DNA from: Prevotellaceae bacterium UBA4359
Lineage (GTDB): Bacteria; Bacteroidota; Bacteroidia; Bacteroidales; Bacteroidaceae
Direction: 5' to 3'
Assembly (NCBI GenBank): GCA_002393555.1
Contig: DGSP01000009.1
Coordinates: 1-21,928 of the forward strand
Length of the DNA stretch: 21,928 nt
The notes under the pieces were generated by a model. The model was not told the origin of the DNA and ran no database searches. It saw only the letters and a list, made by a program, of their open reading frames with translations. Position 1 is the first letter of the stretch. Each line of letters starts with the position of its first letter. This document shows positions 14,780 to 21,928 of this stretch, one piece after another. The translations under genes were made by a program, and so were the position numbers.

Positions 14780-15810
14780 TATTTTAGTCCTTCCAGCATC
14801 CGCTTGAGCACCACGGTGGCAGAGATTTCCCTGTTGGCAGCCTCGGGGATGACGATGGAGGTGGGTGCCTCAATCACGTCGTCGGTCACAATCATGTTGC
14901 GGCGCACGGGCAGGCAGTGCATGAAGAAGGCATGGTTGGTCACGGCCATCTGGCGGTCGGAGATGGTCCAGTCGGCATAGTCGTGGTAGTCGCCCAACAC
15001 CTTTCCGTAGTCTTCGGGACGGGTCACGCCGGGGCAACTCCAGTTTTTGCCATAGATGAAGTCGGCTCCCTTGAAGGCGCGCATCTGGTCGTACTCCACA
15101 CGGGCATTGCCCACAAACTGCGGGTCGAGTTCGTAGCCTTCGGGATGAGTGACCACGAAATCAACGTCGGCGGCGTTCATCCACTCAGCAAAGGAGTTGG
15201 GTACGGCCTGCGGGAGTGCTTTGGGGTGTGGAGCCCACGAGAGCACCACCTTGGGACGACGGTTGGGTGTGCGCTCAACAGGTTGTCCGCCAAAGAGGGG
15301 GTTCGGCTCGATGTGGTTTTTGTTCTTATACTCCTCGATGGTGATGAGGTCGGCAAAAGCCTGAAGGGGATGCACGGTGGCACTCTCCATGAAGAACACA
15401 GGACGGCCGCTGTACTGGATGAACTGCTGGAGTATCTTCTCTTCGTAGTCGTCCTTGCGGCTCTCGAAGCGGGCGAAGGAGCGCACACCGATGATGTCGC
15501 AGTAGCAGCCCATCACGGGAATAGCCTCCAGAAGGTGTTCGCTCTTGTCGCTCTCCATGATGACTCCACGCTCGGTCTCCAGTTTCCACGCCCCTTGGTT
15601 CACATCGAGCACGATGACGTTCATGCCGAGGTTGAGGGCTGCCTTCTGGGTGGAGAGGCGGGTGCGCAGCGAGTTGTTGAAGAAGATGAGCATGGCGGTC
15701 TTGTTCTTGCCAAGTGCTTGATACTTATAGCGGTCGGCCTTGATTTCGAAAGCCTCGTCGAGGGCTTTGCTGAGGTCGCCAATGTCGGAAACGTGTTGAA
15801 AGATGTTCAT
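14779..15810 (-). CDS. argF': N-succinylornithine carbamoyltransferase (Bacteroidetes ArgF')
   Basis: This 343-residue cytosolic transcarbamylase should make N-succinylcitrulline (or N-acetylcitrulline) from carbamoyl phosphate in arginine synthesis. The carbamoyl-phosphate loop reads FFNNSLRTRLST, with SLRTR instead of the STRT of ordinary ornithine transcarbamylase. MHCLPVRRN supplies the C-terminal Cys-Leu-Pro motif. The protein follows the Bacteroides fragilis succinylornithine enzyme closely in motifs as I recall them. Residue 90, at the position reported to control succinyl versus acetyl preference, is Ser. Residues about 163-184 look like an insertion between the ITIEEYK segment and the RPKVVLSWAPHPK segment. 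It is the last gene of the leftward cluster; CTAG arrays flank it on both sides. Confidence 0.93.
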   Translation of the reverse strand: MNIFQHVSDIGDLSKALDEAFEIKADRYKYQALGKNKTAMLIFFNNSLRTRLSTQKAALNLGMNVIVLDVNQGAWKLETERGVIMESDKSEHLLEAIPVMGCYCDIIGVRSFARFESRKDDYEEKILQQFIQYSGRPVFFMESATVHPLQAFADLITIEEYKNKNHIEPNPLFGGQPVERTPNRRPKVVLSWAPHPKALPQAVPNSFAEWMNAADVDFVVTHPEGYELDPQFVGNARVEYDQMRAFKGADFIYGKNWSCPGVTRPEDYGKVLGDYHDYADWTISDRQMAVTNHAFFMHCLPVRRNMIVTDDVIEAPTSIVIPEAANREISATVVLKRMLEGLK

Positions 15811-15832
15811 TGTTGATAGGGTTTGAATTTCT

Positions 15833-15914
15833 TGTTTTTCTAGTTCTACTAGTCTTCCTAGTCATTCTAGTCTTCCTAGTTTATCTAGCCATTCTAGTCA
15901 TTATAGTCTTTTTA
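15833..15914 (-). repeat. Tandem array D: 9-bp TAG-phased units between ybeY and argF'
   Basis: Reading leftward from the ybeY stop codon TAA (complement of 15912-15914), nine units of 9 bp follow in strict register: taaaaagac, tataatgac, tagaatggc, tagataaac, taggaagac (twice), tagaatgac, tagtagaac and tagaaaaac. The stop codon is the first three bases of the array, and the codons before it (Lys-Lys-Asp) look like a further unit. All TAG triplets stay in the ybeY frame, giving a series of in-frame backup stops. Confidence 0.9.
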
Positions 15915-16352
15915 GTCTTTTTTCAGCAGGGCCAGTGCTTTGTTTTCCGCTGCTTCCATCACCTCTCGCTCTCCAGGTCCTTTGTCGTTGATGCCGCAGA
16001 GGTGGAGGATGCCGTGGATGATGACGCGGTGCAACTCTTCGTCGTAGGTGGTGCCTTGTTGCTCGGCGTTGGAACGCACGGTGTCGAGGCTGATGAAAAG
16101 GTCGCCGGCAATGGTGTCTTTGCGGCCTGTGAGCAGGGCATCGTCGCTGTAGTCGAAGGTGATGATGTCAGTGTAGTAGTCGTGCTGCAGATACTGGCGG
16201 TTCACCTCCAGTATCTTCTCGTCGTTGCAGAAGATGTAGCCGATGTCCCCCACCCTTTTGCCATAGGTGGCGGCCACAGCCTTAATCCATGCACTGGTGT
16301 CGCGGCGACGGATGGCGGGCATCTTCACTCCGTCGGTGGTGTAGGTAATCAT
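15912..16352 (-). CDS. ybeY: Endoribonuclease YbeY (rRNA maturation and quality-control factor)
   Basis: This 146-residue metal-dependent RNase takes part in 16S rRNA 3'-end maturation and ribosome quality control. The family motif is present as HGILHLCGINDKG (His113, His117). The third ligand, His in most bacteria (HGxLHLxGxDH), is Asp123 here. From memory this substitution is usual in Bacteroidetes, so I do not take it as a defect. The conserved TDIITFDY and GDLFISLDTV segments are also intact, and the length is normal. It lies 41 bp downstream of the S41 peptidase gene in a probable operon. Its last codons and stop codon merge with 9-bp array D. No Shine-Dalgarno sequence is visible; a C-rich repeat-like leader precedes the ATG. 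Confidence 0.94.
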   Translation of the reverse strand: MITYTTDGVKMPAIRRRDTSAWIKAVAATYGKRVGDIGYIFCNDEKILEVNRQYLQHDYYTDIITFDYSDDALLTGRKDTIAGDLFISLDTVRSNAEQQGTTYDEELHRVIIHGILHLCGINDKGPGEREVMEAAENKALALLKKD

Positions 16353-16393
16353 GGGGAGTTGGAATTTAGGGGTTAGGAGTTGGGAACTGGGCG
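16353..16393 (-). repeat. Short CCAACTCC-type degenerate repeat between the S41 peptidase gene and ybeY
   Basis: The 41-bp gap reads, on the minus strand, as loose copies of a C/T/A-rich word: cccaactcct, aacccctaaatt, ccaactcccc. The period is irregular, about 10-12 bp, unlike the strict 9- and 10-bp arrays. It directly precedes the ybeY ATG and contains no Shine-Dalgarno sequence. Confidence 0.45.
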
Positions 16394-18064
16394 TTAGCGG
16401 GAACTGATGTTTTGGAAGAGTTCCTCGTTTTTGATGGCTTCGAGGCCGCGCTGGTAGATTTCGCTGTTGGAATTCATGATTTCGAAGTATTCAGACATGT
16501 CCCAGAGGTCGCGCGCCACGAGGGCTTTCAGTTGCTGCCTCAGGATGGGCAGTGTAGCCTGGAAAGTGGAGTCGGTATATTCTATTTTCTCTTCTTTAGC
16601 CTTGGCCACGAGGATGTCGAGCATGTCTTGCGGAACGGTGAACTCTCGTTTGAAGCGTTCGAAGCCTGTGCGGAGGTCGGCGAGTTTGTAACTCTTGTCG
16701 TTGGCTTGCCGAGTGCGCGCCTTGTGGTAGGTCTCCACGTCGTATTCCTTCACCAGACGTTTGCGGTTGAGGTCTATCCACTTGAGTGTAGTGGTGTTGA
16801 TGCAACTCTTGGCAGCCAGTTCTCGGTGCAGACGGGTGTAGCGGGTGGTGTCGAGCGGCACATAGACATCGGGCATGATGCCGCCGCCGCCATAGACTGT
16901 GCGTCCCCCCCGAGTGGTGTACTTCAACGAGTCGGGGAAGTGGATGCTGTCGGCACTCATCAGTTCGCCGCTGTTCAGTCGGTCGAGCATGTCCATGTCA
17001 TACTTTTTCTTGTCGCCCTTCACGTAGGGTTTCTGGAAGCAGCGTCCCACTGGGCTGTAGTAGTTGGCCACGGTGAGCCGGATGAGCGAGCCGTCGGGCA
17101 GGTCGATAGGCCGTTGCACCAGTCCTTTGGCGAAGGTGCGCCGACCCACGATAATGCCTCGGTCGTTGTCTTGCAAGGCCCCGGAGAGAATCTCGGCGGC
17201 AGAGGCGGTGTAGCCATCGACGAGCACCACCACGCGGCGTATGTTCATCTTGCCGCTGGTGGCGTGATACTCGTGGCGGCCCACAGTGCGGCCTTCGGTA
17301 TAGACAATCATCTCGTTCTGGTCGAGGAAGTGGTTGGAGAGGTCAACGGCGGCTTGCAGATAGCCTCCGCCGTTGCCTTGCAGGTCGATGACAAGGTCTT
17401 TCATGCCCTGTGCCAGCAGGCTTGTGGCCGCCTTGATAAACTCTGCGTTGGTGGTGGCTCCGAAACTGCTGATGCGTATGTAGCCCGTGGTGGGGTCTAT
17501 CATGTAGGAAGCATCGATGGTATAGACAGGTATCTTGTCGCGGGTCACCGTGAACTTCTGCACCCCTTTCACTCCTCGGCGGATGATGCCCAGATGCACC
17601 TTGGTGCCTTTGGGGCCTCGGAGCCGCTTCATGATTTCTTCTTTCGACATCTTCACACCGGCGATGGCGGAGTCGTTGACCGCCACAATCATGTCGCCGG
17701 CCAAGATGCCCACTTTCTCTGAGGGGCCTCCGCTGACGGGCTGAATGACCACGAGTGTGTCTTCGTTCATGTTGAACTGTACGCCGATGCCCTCGAAGGA
17801 ACCTGTGAGTGGCTCGTTCAGGGCCTCCACCTCCTTGGCCGGTGTGTAGGTGGAGTGTGGATCGAGTTCCTTCAGCATGCCCTTGATGGCATCTTCAGTC
17901 ATCTTTGTCAAATCTACCTCATCCACATACAATTGACTGATGGCACTTTGTGCATAGATAATCTTGCGTATCTGCATGTCCATCACGTTGTTCTTCTGCT
18001 GTTGGGCCATGAGCGTGGTGCTGATGGCCAGCAGCACCCATATCCATGTGAGTCTTTGTTTCAT
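16394..18064 (-). CDS. S41 family C-terminal processing peptidase with PDZ domain
   Basis: This 556-residue exported serine peptidase belongs to the CtpA/Tsp group. Residues 1-20 form a signal peptide (MKQRLTWIWVLLAISTTLMA) with a probable cut after LMA and no lipobox, so it should act in the periplasm. An N-terminal helical region is followed by a PDZ domain (about 88-160, with GIGVQFN and GDMIVAVN). The peptidase core contains LVIDLQGNGGG, the serine in DGYTASAAE (Ser288) and the lysine in TFAKGLVQ (Lys313), the Ser/Lys dyad expected for the family. A long C-terminal helical extension follows. Its ATG overlaps the coaD stop as ATGA. Such enzymes trim periplasmic proteins from their C-termini; the substrate is not shown here. 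Confidence 0.93.
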   Translation of the reverse strand: MKQRLTWIWVLLAISTTLMAQQQKNNVMDMQIRKIIYAQSAISQLYVDEVDLTKMTEDAIKGMLKELDPHSTYTPAKEVEALNEPLTGSFEGIGVQFNMNEDTLVVIQPVSGGPSEKVGILAGDMIVAVNDSAIAGVKMSKEEIMKRLRGPKGTKVHLGIIRRGVKGVQKFTVTRDKIPVYTIDASYMIDPTTGYIRISSFGATTNAEFIKAATSLLAQGMKDLVIDLQGNGGGYLQAAVDLSNHFLDQNEMIVYTEGRTVGRHEYHATSGKMNIRRVVVLVDGYTASAAEILSGALQDNDRGIIVGRRTFAKGLVQRPIDLPDGSLIRLTVANYYSPVGRCFQKPYVKGDKKKYDMDMLDRLNSGELMSADSIHFPDSLKYTTRGGRTVYGGGGIMPDVYVPLDTTRYTRLHRELAAKSCINTTTLKWIDLNRKRLVKEYDVETYHKARTRQANDKSYKLADLRTGFERFKREFTVPQDMLDILVAKAKEEKIEYTDSTFQATLPILRQQLKALVARDLWDMSEYFEIMNSNSEIYQRGLEAIKNEELFQNISSR

Positions 18065-18504
18065 GGGAGAAATTCTTTTGTGTTTTTGTGATAGGAAATC
18101 AGTTCTCTGACCACGCTGGAACTGACGCTGGCCAGTGAGGGAGCAGCGAAGAGCAGCACAGTCTCGATGCCGGTGAGGTGGCGGTTCACCTCGGCAATGT
18201 CGCGCTCAAACTCAAAGTCTTTCACGCTCCGCACCCCTCGAAGGAGGAAACTCGCCCCTACCCTCTTGGCAAAGTCGGTGGTCAGTCCTTCGTAGGCTTC
18301 CACCCGCACTCGTGGGTTGTCCTGATACACTCGGCGGATGGCCTCCATGCGTTCGTCGGTCGAGAACATATAGTGCTTCTCTATGTTGGTTCCTATGGCC
18401 ACAATCACCTCGTCGGCCACACTCTGCAAGGCGCGGTCCACGATGTCCTTATGGCCAATGGTGAACGGGTCGAAACTCCCGGCAAACAAGGCTATCTTCT
18501 TCAT
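18061..18504 (-). CDS. coaD: Phosphopantetheine adenylyltransferase
   Basis: This 147-residue cytosolic enzyme performs the fourth step of coenzyme A synthesis, joining 4'-phosphopantetheine and ATP to form dephospho-CoA. The nucleotidyltransferase signature is clear at the N-terminus: ALFAGSFDPFTIGHKDI, with the TxGH phosphate-binding motif. The C-terminal part includes SFLLRGVRSVKDFEFE and SSVVRELI, which contribute to the substrate and ATP sites. Length is slightly short but normal for Bacteroidetes CoaD. It overlaps both neighbours as ATGA: its start overlaps the parE stop, and its stop overlaps the S41 peptidase start. All three are therefore likely translated from one transcript. Confidence 0.96.
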   Translation of the reverse strand: MKKIALFAGSFDPFTIGHKDIVDRALQSVADEVIVAIGTNIEKHYMFSTDERMEAIRRVYQDNPRVRVEAYEGLTTDFAKRVGASFLLRGVRSVKDFEFERDIAEVNRHLTGIETVLLFAAPSLASVSSSVVRELISYHKNTKEFLP

Positions 18505-20498
18505 TCTCCTTCCTCCTCCTCCAGTTCGGTGTCCTCCTCGGGTTTGTCTTCCTCGATGACCAGGTTGTTGATGATGAAGTTCTGTCGCTGCATGGTGTTC
18601 TTGCCCATGTAGTACTCCAGCAACTCCTTCACTTGGTCGGTCTTGCGCAGGGTCACGCTCTCCAGCCGCATGTCGGGGCCGATGAAGTTCTTGAACTCGT
18701 CGGGCGAAATCTCGCCCAGTCCCTTGAATCGGGTGATTTCAGGCTCTGGCCCCAGCATCTCGATGGCCTTCTGGCGTTCCTCGTCGCTGTAGCAGTAGAT
18801 GGTGATGAAGTCGCCCTTGCTGTCGGGATGCTCAGCCATATACTTCTCCAGCACAGCCTTCTTGATGCGCTTCTTTCGGTTGCGCACACGGAAGAGCGGC
18901 GTTTGCAGGATATACACGTGTCCCGTCCTGATGAGTTCGGGGAAGAACTGCAGGAAGAACGTAATCATGAGCAGTCGGATGTGCATGCCATCCACATCGG
19001 CATCGGTGGCCACGATGACCTTGTTGTAGCGCAGTCCGTCAATGCCGTCCTCTATGTTGAGAGCCGCCTGCAAGAGGTTGAACTCCTCGTTCTCATACAC
19101 AACCTTCTTCGTCAGCCCATACGAGTTGAGCGGCTTTCCACGGAGCGAGAACACCGCCTGAGTCATCACATCGCGGCTTTTCGTGATGCTGCCGCTGGCT
19201 GAGTCGCCCTCGGTGATGAAGATGGAACTCTCCTCCTTCTGGTCGCCCTTGGGGTCGTTGAGGTGAATCTTGCAGTCGCGCAGTTTGCGGTTGTGCAGGT
19301 TCGCCTTCTTCGCCCTCTCGCGCGCCAGTTTGGTCACTCCTGCAATGGCCTTTCGGTCGCGTTCGTTAGCACGTATCTTCTCTTCGAGAATCTCCGCCAC
19401 CTCCAGGTTCTTGTGCAGGTAGTTATCCACCTCTGTCTTCACAAAGTCGCCCACAAACTTGTTCACGCTCACCCCGCCGTTCGGCTCCATCGTGAGCGAG
19501 CCGAGTTTAATCTTCGTCTGCGACTCGAACTGCGGCTCCTGCACATTGATGGCAATGGCGGCAATGATGCCCGAGCGGATGTCGCTATACTCATAGTTCT
19601 TGCCGTAGAACTCCTTGATAGTCCTGGCAATATGCTCCTTGAATGCACTCTGGTGTGTGCCGCCCTGAATGGTGTGCTGACCGTTCACAAACGAGTGATA
19701 CTCCTCGCCATACTGCTGGTTGGTGTGGGTGAAAGCAATCTCGATGTCATCGCCCTTCAGGTGGATGATGTCGTAGAGCGGTGTCGCATCCATCGTGTCC
19801 TTCAGAAGGTCCTTCAGACCGTTGCGGCTCACGATGCGGCTGCCATTGTAGTAAATCTCCAGGCCCGTGTTCAGATAGGTGTAGTTGCGCAGCATGTTGC
19901 TCACAAACTCATCCTGGAACCGATAGTTCAGAAACAGCGTGTCGTCGGGCTGAAAATAGATGTAGGTGCCATTCTCCTCCGTCGTCTTCTCCGTCTGGTC
20001 GTCCACCAGTTTACCCTTCTCAAACACAGCCGTGCGCACCACCCCGTCGCGGTAACTCCTCACCTCAAAGCGGTTCGACAGCGCATTCACCGCCTTCGTG
20101 CCCACACCGTTCAGTCCGATAGACTTCTGGAAAGCCTTCGAGTCATACTTGCCGCCCGTGTTCAGAATGCTCACCGCCTCAATCATCTTGCCCTGAGGAA
20201 TGCCACGCCCATAGTCGCGCACCGCCACAGCACGGTTCTCCATCACCTCCACCTCAATGCGCTTGCCAGCCTGCATCTTGAACTCATCGATGCTGTTATC
20301 CACAATCTCCTTCAAGAGCACATAGATACCATCCTCCGCATGACTGCCATCGCCCAGGCGGCCAATATACATGCCCGGACGCAGGCGGATATGCTCCACA
20401 CCCGTCAGCGTGATGATGTTCGCATCGTCATAATTACCCCCAGTCCCCGAAGGAGGAGGGCTAACGCGGTCTTGGTCATTTATCTTTTCTTCTGCCAT
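18501..20498 (-). CDS. parE: DNA topoisomerase IV subunit B (type IIA topoisomerase ATPase subunit)
   Basis: This 665-residue ATPase subunit would act with ParC to decatenate chromosomes. The GHKL fold shows VDNSIDEF, DYGRGIPQG and GLNGVGTKAVNALS. The Toprim domain has EGDSASGS (from about residue 430), where GyrB would usually have EGDSAGG, and ATDADVDGMHIR. The EGDSASGS form and the lack of a GyrB-type insertion favour ParE over GyrB. The N-terminus before the conserved NIITLTGVEHIRLRPGMYIG contains RVSPPPSGTGG, encoded by one arm of an inverted repeat that continues past the gene start, so this tail is repeat-derived. The C-terminal tail is acidic. parC is not in the window. Confidence 0.92.
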   Translation of the reverse strand: MAEEKINDQDRVSPPPSGTGGNYDDANIITLTGVEHIRLRPGMYIGRLGDGSHAEDGIYVLLKEIVDNSIDEFKMQAGKRIEVEVMENRAVAVRDYGRGIPQGKMIEAVSILNTGGKYDSKAFQKSIGLNGVGTKAVNALSNRFEVRSYRDGVVRTAVFEKGKLVDDQTEKTTEENGTYIYFQPDDTLFLNYRFQDEFVSNMLRNYTYLNTGLEIYYNGSRIVSRNGLKDLLKDTMDATPLYDIIHLKGDDIEIAFTHTNQQYGEEYHSFVNGQHTIQGGTHQSAFKEHIARTIKEFYGKNYEYSDIRSGIIAAIAINVQEPQFESQTKIKLGSLTMEPNGGVSVNKFVGDFVKTEVDNYLHKNLEVAEILEEKIRANERDRKAIAGVTKLARERAKKANLHNRKLRDCKIHLNDPKGDQKEESSIFITEGDSASGSITKSRDVMTQAVFSLRGKPLNSYGLTKKVVYENEEFNLLQAALNIEDGIDGLRYNKVIVATDADVDGMHIRLLMITFFLQFFPELIRTGHVYILQTPLFRVRNRKKRIKKAVLEKYMAEHPDSKGDFITIYCYSDEERQKAIEMLGPEPEITRFKGLGEISPDEFKNFIGPDMRLESVTLRKTDQVKELLEYYMGKNTMQRQNFIINNLVIEEDKPEEDTELEEEEGE

Positions 20499-20569
20499 TT
20501 TTTTAGTCTTGAAATCAAACCATCGGGTTCACGTGCATCGCGTCAGCCCTCCCCCTTCGCAGGTTGGGG
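20438..20569. repeat. Imperfect 33-bp inverted repeat spanning the parE/GNAT junction
   Basis: The arm at 20438-20470 and the reverse complement of 20537-20569 match at 26 of 33 positions by my count. They share the core GAAGGNGGAGGGCTNACGCG. The left arm lies inside the parE coding region (residues about 10-20), the right arm in the last codons and stop of the GNAT gene, and the parE start lies between them. The right arm also has a C5/G5 hairpin. It resembles a REP-type element captured by both flanking genes. Confidence 0.75.
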
Positions 20570-21703
20570 GGCTATCGCCTTCTTATAGCACCTTCTCCGC
20601 TTGTGCTGCCTCCGCTCAAAATAAATCCACTGCTGCTGCACCTTGTCGTTTAGTTCCAGTTCCGGGTTCGTCTCCACATAATCATAACCCTCGCTGATGT
20701 AGATAGGCAGCAAATCGTAGAACAAGATGGCATTCACCCCCTTGCCCTGATACTCAGGCAGCACACCCACCAGCATCAAGTCCAGCGTCTTCGGCTTCTT
20801 CAGTTTCAGCGCCTTCAGCAAGTGCCACCAACCGAAAGGCATGAGTTTCCCCTTCGCCTTCTGCAGCGCCCTCGACATCGACGGCATCGAAATGCCCACA
20901 GCCACCAGCCTGCCGTTAGCCTCCGTAATCAGGCTCACCAGTTTCAAGTCCAGCACAGGCAGATACATCTTGATATATTGGTCAATCTGCTTCTGGCTCA
21001 ACTCACTGTAGCCAAACAGCGGCCTGAATGCCTCATTGATGACCCTGAAAATCTCCTGCCCATAGTCCCTGGCAATCTTCTTCGACGACGTATATTTCTT
21101 GATGCGCAAGTCATACTTCTTCATCACAATCTCCGCAATCCTCGACAACCGCTCCGGCATGCCCGTCTCCTTCGGCACCGTCATCAGCAACTCCACCCAG
21201 TCAGCCGCCTTCTCAAAGCCCAGCCTCTCCACATGCCACTGATAGTAAGGAAAATTATAAATAGTCGCCATCGTCGAGAGTTCCTCAAAACCCTCAATCA
21301 GCATCCCCTCCGCATCCATGTCCGTGAAGCCCAGCGGCCCCTCAATCTGCGTCATCCCACGCTCCCTGCCCCACTCTTCCACCTTCCGCAGCAGCGCCTC
21401 GCTCACCTCCTCATCATCCACAAAGTCAATCCACCCAAACCGCACCGTCTTCAATCCCCACTGCTCGTTCGCCTTCCTGTTGATGATAGCCGCCACACGC
21501 CCCACCAGCGTCCCGTCCTCACGATAAGCCAAGAAATAAGCCGCCTCGCAAAACTCCATCGCCGCATTCTTCTCCGAGAACGTGTTCAGCATATCCTCAT
21601 ACAAGTCAGGCACCGAATAAGGATTATCCTTATACAACTCATAATTAAACCTGATGAACCTTTTCAGTTCCTTTTTCGTCTCTACTTGTTTGATAGTAAT
21701 CAT
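20543..21703 (-). CDS. GNAT-fold acetyltransferase-like protein of unknown substrate
   Basis: I recognise this 386-residue protein only as GNAT-like. The N-terminal half contains YFLAYREDGTLVGRVAAIINR, a typical GNAT strand pair, followed by IEGPLGFTDMDAEGMLIEGF. The C-terminal half carries an acetyl-CoA-type loop, VLPEYQGKGVNAILF (Gln319 to Gly322). Two GNAT-like halves in one chain are possible. Similar proteins of about 380 residues are, from memory, common in Bacteroidetes and annotated only as hypothetical or N-acetyltransferase. The start is the ATG at 21703; the frame is open to 21853, but the -7 box at 21725-21732 lies inside that extension. The last residues, rich in Lys/Arg and ending QPAKGEG, include repeat-derived sequence. 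It lies 44 bp upstream of parE. Confidence 0.75.
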   Translation of the reverse strand: MITIKQVETKKELKRFIRFNYELYKDNPYSVPDLYEDMLNTFSEKNAAMEFCEAAYFLAYREDGTLVGRVAAIINRKANEQWGLKTVRFGWIDFVDDEEVSEALLRKVEEWGRERGMTQIEGPLGFTDMDAEGMLIEGFEELSTMATIYNFPYYQWHVERLGFEKAADWVELLMTVPKETGMPERLSRIAEIVMKKYDLRIKKYTSSKKIARDYGQEIFRVINEAFRPLFGYSELSQKQIDQYIKMYLPVLDLKLVSLITEANGRLVAVGISMPSMSRALQKAKGKLMPFGWWHLLKALKLKKPKTLDLMLVGVLPEYQGKGVNAILFYDLLPIYISEGYDYVETNPELELNDKVQQQWIYFERRQHKRRRCYKKAIAPQPAKGEG

Positions 21704-21724
21704 CTTTTTTCGCCATTTTGTCGG

Positions 21725-21732
21725 CAAAGATA
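21725..21732 (-). promoter_or_regulatory. Predicted promoter of the GNAT-parE-coaD-S41-ybeY-argF' cluster, -7 box TATCTTTG
   Basis: On the minus strand TATCTTTG fits the Bacteroidetes -7 consensus, and TTTG at 21759-21756 is a candidate -33 element with a somewhat long 23-bp spacer. The start codon lies 21 bp downstream of the box. This may drive the whole leftward cluster, since I see no other good promoter before argF'. Confidence 0.6.
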
Positions 21733-21800
21733 CAAAAATTTTCCTTTGCACACAGCAAATGTTCCCAATATTAACGATTTTTACCGCTTTTACAACGTGA

Positions 21801-21860
21801 GTTCGGTCTAAGAATAACGCCTTTGGCGGCCCCCAAAAAACAAGAAAAAACAAAAGAAAA
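21801..21860 (-). repeat. Copy 2 of the 60-bp dispersed repeat, opposite orientation to copy 1
   Basis: On the minus strand this copy reads pyrimidine tract, GCCGCC hairpin (CGCC/GGCG at 21818-21828), then ACCGAAC, matching 71-130 at 51 of 60 positions by my count. It lies about 70 bp upstream of the GNAT-gene -7 box, the same arrangement as copy 1 before purL. Bases 21865-21928 beyond it are A-rich with no gene that I can see. Confidence 0.8.
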
Positions 21861-21928
21861 TAAGAAAAATAGAGAAAATGAAATGCTTTTTTCTTCTAAG
21901 TAACTACACAAAATTATCTTATACAATG

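Noticed and set aside
19263..20588. Long plus-strand open frame antisense to parE
   Set aside because: No domain, low-complexity composition, and it lies over well-conserved ParE codons.
71..21860. The inverted 60-bp repeats as the ends of a composite transposon or genomic island
   Set aside because: No transposase or integrase, no target-site duplication that I can see, and the content is core housekeeping genes; a dispersed repeat near promoters is more likely.

Overview
The window looks like chromosomal DNA from a member of the Bacteroidetes, most likely Prevotella or a close relative. The evidence is indirect: an N-succinylornithine-type carbamoyltransferase (argF'), promoter -7 boxes of the Bacteroidetes type TAnnTTTG, starts that mostly lack clear Shine-Dalgarno sequences, and the form of several proteins (one-chain PurL, paired short ChrA proteins, YbeY with Asp as its third metal ligand). 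The genes are mostly housekeeping. I see no phage, plasmid, transposase, CRISPR array, tRNA or rRNA.

Layout. Positions 1-241 hold AT-rich hairpins, a 60-bp repeat and a promoter. A rightward block follows: purL (purine synthesis), two overlapping chromate-transporter genes, an M16 peptidase, a PfkB-family sugar kinase, a DEAD-box RNA helicase, and a protein fusing a class I amidotransferase-like hydrolase to an M19 dipeptidase. It ends at a strong hairpin terminator (11678-11725), next to a palindromic cluster of three 24-bp repeats. A leftward FKBP-type prolyl isomerase gene and rightward ychF share a symmetrical divergent promoter near 12518-12559. ychF is followed by lgt, whose stop codon lies in the loop of its own terminator. 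The right third is a leftward cluster, in transcription order: a GNAT-like protein, parE, coaD, an S41 C-terminal processing peptidase, ybeY and argF'. parE/coaD and coaD/S41 overlap as ATGA, which suggests translational coupling.

The most unusual signal is outside the genes, in three repeat systems. (1) Five intergenic gaps hold tandem arrays of exactly 9-bp units (core CTAG) or 10-bp units (core CCTAGG), in which the core is fixed and the other bases vary. They sit at or within a few bases of stop codons. A related in-frame 9-bp array expands the interdomain linker of the M16 peptidase. (2) A 60-bp element occurs at both window edges in opposite orientations, each copy about 70-80 bp upstream of a promoter that reads inward. 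(3) An imperfect 33-bp inverted repeat spans the parE/GNAT junction and has been absorbed into both proteins. I know of no described function for any of them. They could be selfish or slippage-derived repeats, or they could act in translation stop, transcript stability or chromosome structure.
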